From an uncultured Curtobacterium sp. (GTDB lineage: Bacteria; Actinomycetota; Actinomycetes; Actinomycetales; Microbacteriaceae): a stretch of DNA of 64,000 nucleotides. The notes below the pieces were generated by a model, which made no database searches, had not been told where the DNA came from, and worked only from the letters and a program-made list of their open reading frames with translations. Both the position numbers and the translations under genes were made by a program. The DNA lies in NCBI GenBank assembly GCA_913778205.1, contig CAJYUW010000031.1, positions 1 through 64,000 on the forward strand, read 5' to 3'. Shown here piece by piece: positions 59,747 to 64,000 of this stretch (position 1 is the stretch's first letter; each line of letters begins with the position of its first letter).

Positions 59747-60358
59747 TCAGTCGGCGAGCACCACGAGCACGCCGGAACCGGTCGGCCAGGTCGCACGGAG
59801 CGTCTCCCCGGACGGCACGGGCGACCCGACGACCCGCAGGACGACGAGCTCGCCGTGGCCGGTGTCGATCGTCGTCTCGCCCTCCTCGGTCCGGGTGGCG
59901 ACCGCGGTCACCGTCGGCGACGACGGCGCCGAGCCGCTGCCGACCGCCGTGCACTCCTTCTCCGAGGAGCCGGACCCGTCCGCCTGCACGAGCTCGGCCT
60001 CGTGGCCGCCGGTCGCGATCGTGCGGCGGACGACGTCCGCGTAGACCGGGTCACCGGCGGCGTCGTACACCCAGCGACGACCGAGCACGGAGTGGTCCAT
60101 CTCGGTCACGAGGAACGCGTCCGCCCGCTCGAGCGGCGCCCCGCGGTAGGTCAGCGGCGTCTGCAGGAGCCGACCCGACGCGGTGCGGACGACGATCGTC
60201 TCGATCCCGACCTCGCCCGCGGGGTCGTCGAGGCGGAAGCGCCCGACGACGTCCACGTCCTCACCCCGCGTGACACCGCTCCACGGCTGGGAGGGCAGCC
60301 AGGCGGCCAGCGCCTCGGCCTTGGACGGTCGGAGTTCCGCGCGGTGGATGATCGCCAT
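59747..60358 (-). CDS. Maltokinase N-terminal cap-like protein
   Basis: A 203-residue protein resembling the cap domain of maltokinase and the CG0192 family: MAIIHRAELRPSKAEALAAWLP, DPAGEVGIET, PLTYRGAPLE, MDHSVLGRRWVYDAAGDPVY. It has no kinase core, so it is not an enzyme of that type; role unknown. ATG 60358 follows TAGGTT (60365-60370) by six bases. Confidence 0.82.
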   Translation of the reverse strand: MAIIHRAELRPSKAEALAAWLPSQPWSGVTRGEDVDVVGRFRLDDPAGEVGIETIVVRTASGRLLQTPLTYRGAPLERADAFLVTEMDHSVLGRRWVYDAAGDPVYADVVRRTIATGGHEAELVQADGSGSSEKECTAVGSGSAPSSPTVTAVATRTEEGETTIDTGHGELVVLRVVGSPVPSGETLRATWPTGSGVLVVLAD

Positions 60359-60388
60359 GCGACGAACCTACCGAGCACGGCGCGGCCC

Positions 60389-60394
60389 TACGCT
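60389..60394 (+). promoter_or_regulatory. TACGCT -10 element, leaderless start
   Basis: Ends six bases before the GTG at 60401; it is back to back with the leftward TAGGTT at 60365-60370. Confidence 0.5.
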
Positions 60395-60400
60395 GGATGG

Positions 60401-61243
60401 GTGCGCGACGACCTCCTCCCCGTGCTCGCGTGCCCCGTCTGCGCCGAGCCGCTCGGTCGCGTCGACGGACAGGTCGGGTGCGCGAACGGACACCGGTTCG
60501 ACGAGGCCAAGCAGGGGCACCTGACGCTCCTGCCCGCCCGGCGTCGCGCCCTCACCGCGGACACCCCGGAGATGGTCGACGCGCGGGTGCGCTTCCTGGG
60601 TCGCGGGCACTACGCGCCCGTCGAGCGGGCGCTCGCCGCGGTGGTCCGGGCGACTAGGGCGCCCGGGATCGTCCTCGACGTCGGTTCCGGACCGGGGACC
60701 TACCTCGCGCAGGCGCTGCGCGCGGCGGACGGGAGGCCCGGAGCCGGCTCCGCCACGGAGACCGCCCCGCGACTCGGGGTCGCGCTGGACCTGTCCGCGG
60801 TCGCGATCCGGCGGGCGGCGCGCGTCCACGAGCGGGCGGGAGCCGTCGTCGTGGACGTGACCGAGCGCCTCCCGGTCGTCGACGGTGCCGCCGCGGTCCT
60901 GCTGGACGTGTTCGCACCGCGCAACCAGACCGAGTACGCGCGCGTGCTCCACCGCGACGGCGTGCTCGTCGTCGTGACCCCGCGGGCCGGCCACCTGGCG
61001 GAGCTGGCGGAGGCGACGATCTCGGTCGATCCGGAGAAGGAGCGGCGGCTGCACGACTCGCTCGCGCCGTCGTTCGCGCGTCGATCGTCCGAGGACCTGA
61101 CGTGGACGATGGACCTCGACGCCGCGGACGTCCACGACGTCGTGCACATGGGGCCGAGCCACCACCACGTGCGCGCGGGGACGGTGTTCGCTCCGGCACG
61201 GGTCACGGCGGCGGTGACGATCAGCACGTGGTCTCGTTCCTGA
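60401..61243 (+). CDS. 23S rRNA guanine-N1 methyltransferase, RlmA/TlrB-like
   Basis: A 280-residue methyltransferase. The N-terminal zinc finger has Cys11, Cys14, Cys27 and His31 (CPVC ... CANGH). VLDVGSGPGT (91-100) is motif I. RlmA (G745) and TlrB (G748, tylosin resistance) share this design; which base is modified cannot be told. About residues 108-122 (ADGRPGAGSATETAP) an insertion carries GGACGGGAGGCCCGG, half of the genomic hairpin repeat. Confidence 0.88.
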   Translation: MRDDLLPVLACPVCAEPLGRVDGQVGCANGHRFDEAKQGHLTLLPARRRALTADTPEMVDARVRFLGRGHYAPVERALAAVVRATRAPGIVLDVGSGPGTYLAQALRAADGRPGAGSATETAPRLGVALDLSAVAIRRAARVHERAGAVVVDVTERLPVVDGAAAVLLDVFAPRNQTEYARVLHRDGVLVVVTPRAGHLAELAEATISVDPEKERRLHDSLAPSFARRSSEDLTWTMDLDAADVHDVVHMGPSHHHVRAGTVFAPARVTAAVTISTWSRS

Positions 61244-61268
61244 GCCGTCCTCGGTGCAGGATGGCTCC

Positions 61269-61703
61269 ATGTTCAGGAGCCGCCTCGTCGCCGCCCTCGT
61301 CCTGACGGTCGCAGTGGGCAGCGCCCTCTCGGGGTGCACCTCGTCCCCGGTGTCCGGTCCGACGGCCGGCTGCCTCCCGCGGTTCACGGTCACGCCGGAC
61401 ACCGCACGGGCCGGCGACACCGTGACGTTCGCCACGACGGACGAGTGCGGCGTGGAGGTGCCCGACGGCGGGTGGCGGATCGACGTGCAGCACCAGGGCG
61501 AGAACGTCCCGGACGACCCCGCGTTCGCCGACGCGGCGCGTTCGGACGACGCGTTCGACGGATCGTGGTCGGTGTCCGTCCCGGTGCCGTCGGACATCGA
61601 GCCCGGGGACGCCTGGGTCTCGATCCGGAACTGGGACTACTCGACCTGCCCGGACGACGCGAGCTGCGCGGGTCCGTCGCAGGACTTCACGATCGAGCGC
61701 TGA
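61269..61703 (+). CDS. Small lipoprotein of unknown function
   Basis: A 144-residue predicted lipoprotein with lipobox LSGC and an Ig-like or beta-sandwich domain (TPDTARAGDTVTFATTDECG), two or three cysteine pairs. CAGGAT ends six bases before the ATG at 61269, favouring it over the in-frame ATG at 61254. Unrecognised. Confidence 0.7.
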   Translation: MFRSRLVAALVLTVAVGSALSGCTSSPVSGPTAGCLPRFTVTPDTARAGDTVTFATTDECGVEVPDGGWRIDVQHQGENVPDDPAFADAARSDDAFDGSWSVSVPVPSDIEPGDAWVSIRNWDYSTCPDDASCAGPSQDFTIER

Positions 61704-61706
61704 CCC

Positions 61707-62219
61707 TCAGCCACCCCGGCCGGCCCGCCGGCGGGCGACGTGCGCCCGACCACGGGCGCGGTCGACCGTGACCCCGACCTGACCGAGCAGCCAGGCCAGT
61801 CCGACGACCCCGGCGACGATCGGGGTCAGGAACAGTTCGGGGTCGACGCCCGGTGCCCGCCACCAGTCGATCGACCAGCCGGCGACGAGGCCGAAGAGGA
61901 GCACGCCCCCGCTGACCCACCATCCTCGGCCGGGCAGCGTCCAGGCACCGAACCCGGCCAGCACGACGAGCGCCCAGGCACCGATCGGGGCGAACGAGCG
62001 CGGATCGTCCGTCCCGCACGACGACACCGCGCACTCCCACACGACGGTGTGCGCGACACCTGCGTACCAGTGCACGAGCAGGCTGGCAGCCACGAGTGCC
62101 AGCGCCGCGAGGGGCGGTCCGGCCCACCGGCGGACGCGGGCGGACCGGGAGCGACGTCGTCGCGCCCCGGTCCACCCCTCGCCGAGTTCGTAGCCGGGCA
62201 TCGGTCGGTACTCGGGCAT
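61707..62219 (-). CDS. Four-helix membrane protein
   Basis: A 170-residue protein with hydrophobic helices at about 35-52, 75-92, 100-118 and 126-145, and a basic N terminus. ATG 62219 follows TACGGT by six bases. Unrecognised. It is convergent with the lipoprotein gene, separated by three bases. Confidence 0.65.
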   Translation of the reverse strand: MPEYRPMPGYELGEGWTGARRRRSRSARVRRWAGPPLAALALVAASLLVHWYAGVAHTVVWECAVSSCGTDDPRSFAPIGAWALVVLAGFGAWTLPGRGWWVSGGVLLFGLVAGWSIDWWRAPGVDPELFLTPIVAGVVGLAWLLGQVGVTVDRARGRAHVARRRAGRGG

Positions 62220-62271
62220 CCCGGCACCGTACCGCCGTGGGGATTTCGTGGAGAAGTGCTCCGGAACGACG

Positions 62272-62691
62272 TCAGCCCTGCGGGCCGGCGACGTCGAGCG
62301 CCCAGACGACGCCGAACCGGTCCCGGAGCTGCCCGGCGAGCGGGGCCCAGGCCGACGGGCCCAGCGGCTGCCGGACCTCGGCACCGTCGAGCAGGCCGTC
62401 CCAGTACCGCTCGACCTCGGCCGCGTCGTCGCCGTGCACGTACACGTAGAACGCGTTGCTGCCCTGGTCCCAGGGCTGTCCGGGCCACACGTCGAACGCC
62501 ATCACCCGCAGCCCGGCGTCGTTCGTCACCTGACCCCACACGATGCGGTCGGCCCAGGCGGGTTCGTCGGTGGCGCCCATCGCGCCGTAGGTCATGGACG
62601 CCACCGTGCCGCCGAACACCGCGGCGTAGTGGTCGAGGGCCTCGCGGGCCTGTCCGTCGAAGTTGAGGTGGGTCGTGGTCTCGATGCTCAT
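62272..62691 (-). CDS. VOC-family protein (PhnB-like)
   Basis: A 139-residue glyoxalase/bleomycin-resistance fold protein of the PhnB/3-demethylubiquinone-methyltransferase-like branch: THLNFDGQAREALDHYAAVFGG, RIVWGQVTNDAGLRVMAFD, FYVYVHGDDAAEVERYWDGL, DRFGVVWALD. ATG 62691; diverges from the WYL regulator at 62753, a likely co-regulated pair. Confidence 0.9.
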   Translation of the reverse strand: MSIETTTHLNFDGQAREALDHYAAVFGGTVASMTYGAMGATDEPAWADRIVWGQVTNDAGLRVMAFDVWPGQPWDQGSNAFYVYVHGDDAAEVERYWDGLLDGAEVRQPLGPSAWAPLAGQLRDRFGVVWALDVAGPQG

Positions 62692-62752
62692 GGGACGAGC
62701 TTGACGCCGGAAGCGGTCAGATCGTGACCGCTTCTCGACGGATACTGGTGCC

Positions 62753-63691
62753 GTGCCCGCTCCGTCCTCCCGCATGCTCACGCTGCTGTCCCTGCTGCAG
62801 GTGCACCGGGACTGGCCGGGCGACGAGCTCGCCGGCCGCCTCGAGGTCAGCCCGCGCACGCTCCGTCGCGACGTCGACCGGCTCCGCGGCCTCGGGTACC
62901 GCATCGATGCCGTCCGCGGCCCGTCGGGCGGCTACCGCCTCGCGCCCGGCGCGGACCTCCCGCCGCTGCTGTTCGACGACGACCAGGCGGTCGCGATCGC
63001 CGTCGCGTTGGCGGTCGCTCCCGCGTCCGGTGCCGACATCGCCGAGGGTGCGGTGCGGGCGCTCGCGACGATCCGGCAGGTCCTGCCCGAGCGGCTCCGG
63101 CACCGCATCGGCGCGGTGGACGTCACGACGACGGCCGCGCGGACCACCGTCGACCCGGAGGTCCTCGTGCAGGTCGGTCGCGCGGTGTCCGCGAACGAGG
63201 TCCTGCGCTTCGGGTACGGACCGGACGAGCACCCCCGCAGGGTCGAGCCGCACGCCCTCGTCGCCCGCTCCGGGCGCTGGTACCTGCTCGCCTGGGACCC
63301 GGAGCGCACCGACTGGCGGACGTTCCGGGTCGACCGCATCGCGCCGCGGCAGCCGACGCGGCTGCGCTTCACGCCGCGACCCGTCCCGGGCGGGGACGCC
63401 GCGGCGTTCGTGGCCGCCCGGTTCAAGGGCTCGGACGCGGAGGACGTCTGGCCGTGCACCGGCACGGTCGAGCTGCGCTGCCCGGCCACGGCGATCGAGC
63501 CCTGGCTCGATGCGGACGCGAAGCTCACGGTGGACGCGGAGCGCTGCCGCATGACGACCGGCTCGTGGTCGTGGGAGGCGCTGGCCGCGCGGTTCGCGGG
63601 CTTCGGGGTCGACTTCACCGTGGTCGGGCCGCCGGCCCTCCGCGCGGCGGTCGCGGCCGTCGCCGACCGCCTGCACGCAGCGGGGCGTTAG
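62753..63691 (+). CDS. WYL-domain HTH regulator (YafY/PafC type)
   Basis: A 312-residue regulator. The N-terminal HTH_11 domain (LAGRLEVSPRTLRRDVDRLRGLGYRIDAVRGPSGGYRL) is followed by a WYL domain containing SGRWYLLAWD. The family often represses a divergent gene, here the VOC protein. GATACT lies six bases before the GTG start. Confidence 0.92.
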   Translation: MPAPSSRMLTLLSLLQVHRDWPGDELAGRLEVSPRTLRRDVDRLRGLGYRIDAVRGPSGGYRLAPGADLPPLLFDDDQAVAIAVALAVAPASGADIAEGAVRALATIRQVLPERLRHRIGAVDVTTTAARTTVDPEVLVQVGRAVSANEVLRFGYGPDEHPRRVEPHALVARSGRWYLLAWDPERTDWRTFRVDRIAPRQPTRLRFTPRPVPGGDAAAFVAARFKGSDAEDVWPCTGTVELRCPATAIEPWLDADAKLTVDAERCRMTTGSWSWEALAARFAGFGVDFTVVGPPALRAAVAAVADRLHAAGR

Positions 63692-63737
63692 GAGCGCGCA
63701 TGCGTCCGTCAGGACGCCGTCAGGGATCCGTTAGGGA
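63687..63737 (+). promoter_or_regulatory. Direct-repeat operator upstream of kdp
   Basis: GTTAGGA (63687), GTCAGGA (63708), GTCAGGGA (63719) and GTTAGGGA (63730), spaced 21, 11 and 11 bp. Tandem repeats one helical turn apart suit an OmpR-family regulator such as KdpE; binding is inference. Confidence 0.5.
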
Positions 63738-63837
63738 CGGCCTGGAGGCACGACACCGGTCGCACCATCGGTGACGCACCAGGAATGGTGCGGCCCGCAC
63801 CGCCCGGTGGCGGGCCCGTGCAACCTACGGAGTCCAA

Positions 63838-63921
63838 GTGTTCGACGTGTTCGTCGTCGCCGGTGTCCTCGCCGTGTTCGGCCTGGTCGCCCTCATCGCC
63901 AAGGGGGTGGAGCGGCTGTGA
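63838..63921 (+). CDS. 27-residue hydrophobic peptide upstream of kdpF
   Basis: GTG start with GGAG five bases upstream (63829-63832). The peptide is one membrane helix ending AKGVERL. Its stop overlaps the kdpF start (GTGA). It may be an extra KdpF-like subunit or a translation-coupling leader. Confidence 0.6.
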   Translation: MFDVFVVAGVLAVFGLVALIAKGVERL

Positions 63922-64000
63922 TCGGCATCACCATCGCCGCGGCCGTCCTCGGCGTCGCCGCTGTCGTCTACCTCGTCTGGGCGCTCGTGCGCCCGGAGAA
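63918..64000 (+). CDS. kdpF: KdpF, potassium-transporting ATPase small subunit (cut by window end)
   Basis: The visible 27 codons encode a single membrane helix ending VYLVWALVRPE, characteristic of KdpF, which stabilises the KdpABC complex. The gene runs off the window; kdpA is expected next. Confidence 0.8.
   Translation, partial: MIGITIAAAVLGVAAVVYLVWALVRPE

Overview
This window is high-GC actinobacterial DNA. The short, convergently or divergently packed genes, frequent GTG starts, ATGA/GTGA stop-start overlaps, monomeric NADP-isocitrate dehydrogenase, single-chain iron-sulfur serine dehydratase and FBP-type EF-G-binding protein point to Actinomycetota, most likely Microbacteriaceae. Curtobacterium is my best guess by gene content; that is inference. 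I see no rRNA or tRNA gene, CRISPR array, insertion sequence or prophage. The base composition is uniform except for one islet at about 9.77-11.1 kb.

Layout. 0.2-9.8 kb: an atypical SDR, a membrane protein, an SGNH hydrolase, a PadR-ABC ATPase-FtsX permease operon with a visible tandem operator, a membrane EEP phosphatase, and a YdeI-aldo/keto reductase pair. 9.8-11.1 kb: a single low-GC membrane gene, apparently foreign. 11.2-16.3 kb: bicovalent-flavin oxidase, thioesterase, aldo/keto reductase, FBP gene with a possible leader peptide, methyltransferase-like gene, small membrane protein. 16.3-16.8 kb: a non-coding array of 73-bp repeats followed by a G-quadruplex motif. 16.8-24.5 kb: MmyB-type regulator, CNNM/CorC-type protein, M23 peptidase, icd. 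24.6-27.7 kb: Gfo/Idh/MocA oxidoreductase, ThuA and a GAF-SpoIIE protein in one overlapping operon. 28.3-35.6 kb: a five-gene overlapping redox operon (two GMC oxidoreductases, alpha/beta hydrolase, accessory protein, polytopic membrane protein) divergent from a ScbR-like TetR regulator. 35.8-38.0 kb: APH-like kinase, DUF6197-like and DinB-like genes. 38.2-41.9 kb: a complete OpuB/OpuC-type compatible-solute ABC importer. 42-50 kb: regulators, acetyltransferase, CrtI-like flavoprotein, SRPBCC protein, AroE-like enzyme, quinone reductase, sdaA. 50-57.6 kb: PolA-family polymerase, PAP2 phosphatase, Ser/Thr kinase, cytoplasmic GH92 mannosidase. 57.6-64 kb: two small acidic proteins, acetyltransferase, aldo/keto reductase, maltokinase-cap-like protein, RlmA-like methyltransferase, small membrane/lipoproteins, VOC protein, WYL regulator and the start of a kdp potassium-uptake operon, cut by the window end.

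Four sequence patterns run across the window. (1) More than twenty genes carry a TAnnnT -10 hexamer ending exactly 6-7 nt before the start codon, which predicts leaderless mRNAs. (2) A family of near-identical hairpins (core GGACGGGAGGC / GCCTCCCGTCC) sits between gene ends, mostly convergent, and looks like a repeat-derived terminator. (3) A second 62-nt inverted-repeat family occurs twice. (4) Short tandem repeats (12-15, 30, 33 and 73 bp) recur in gene ends and intergenic gaps.
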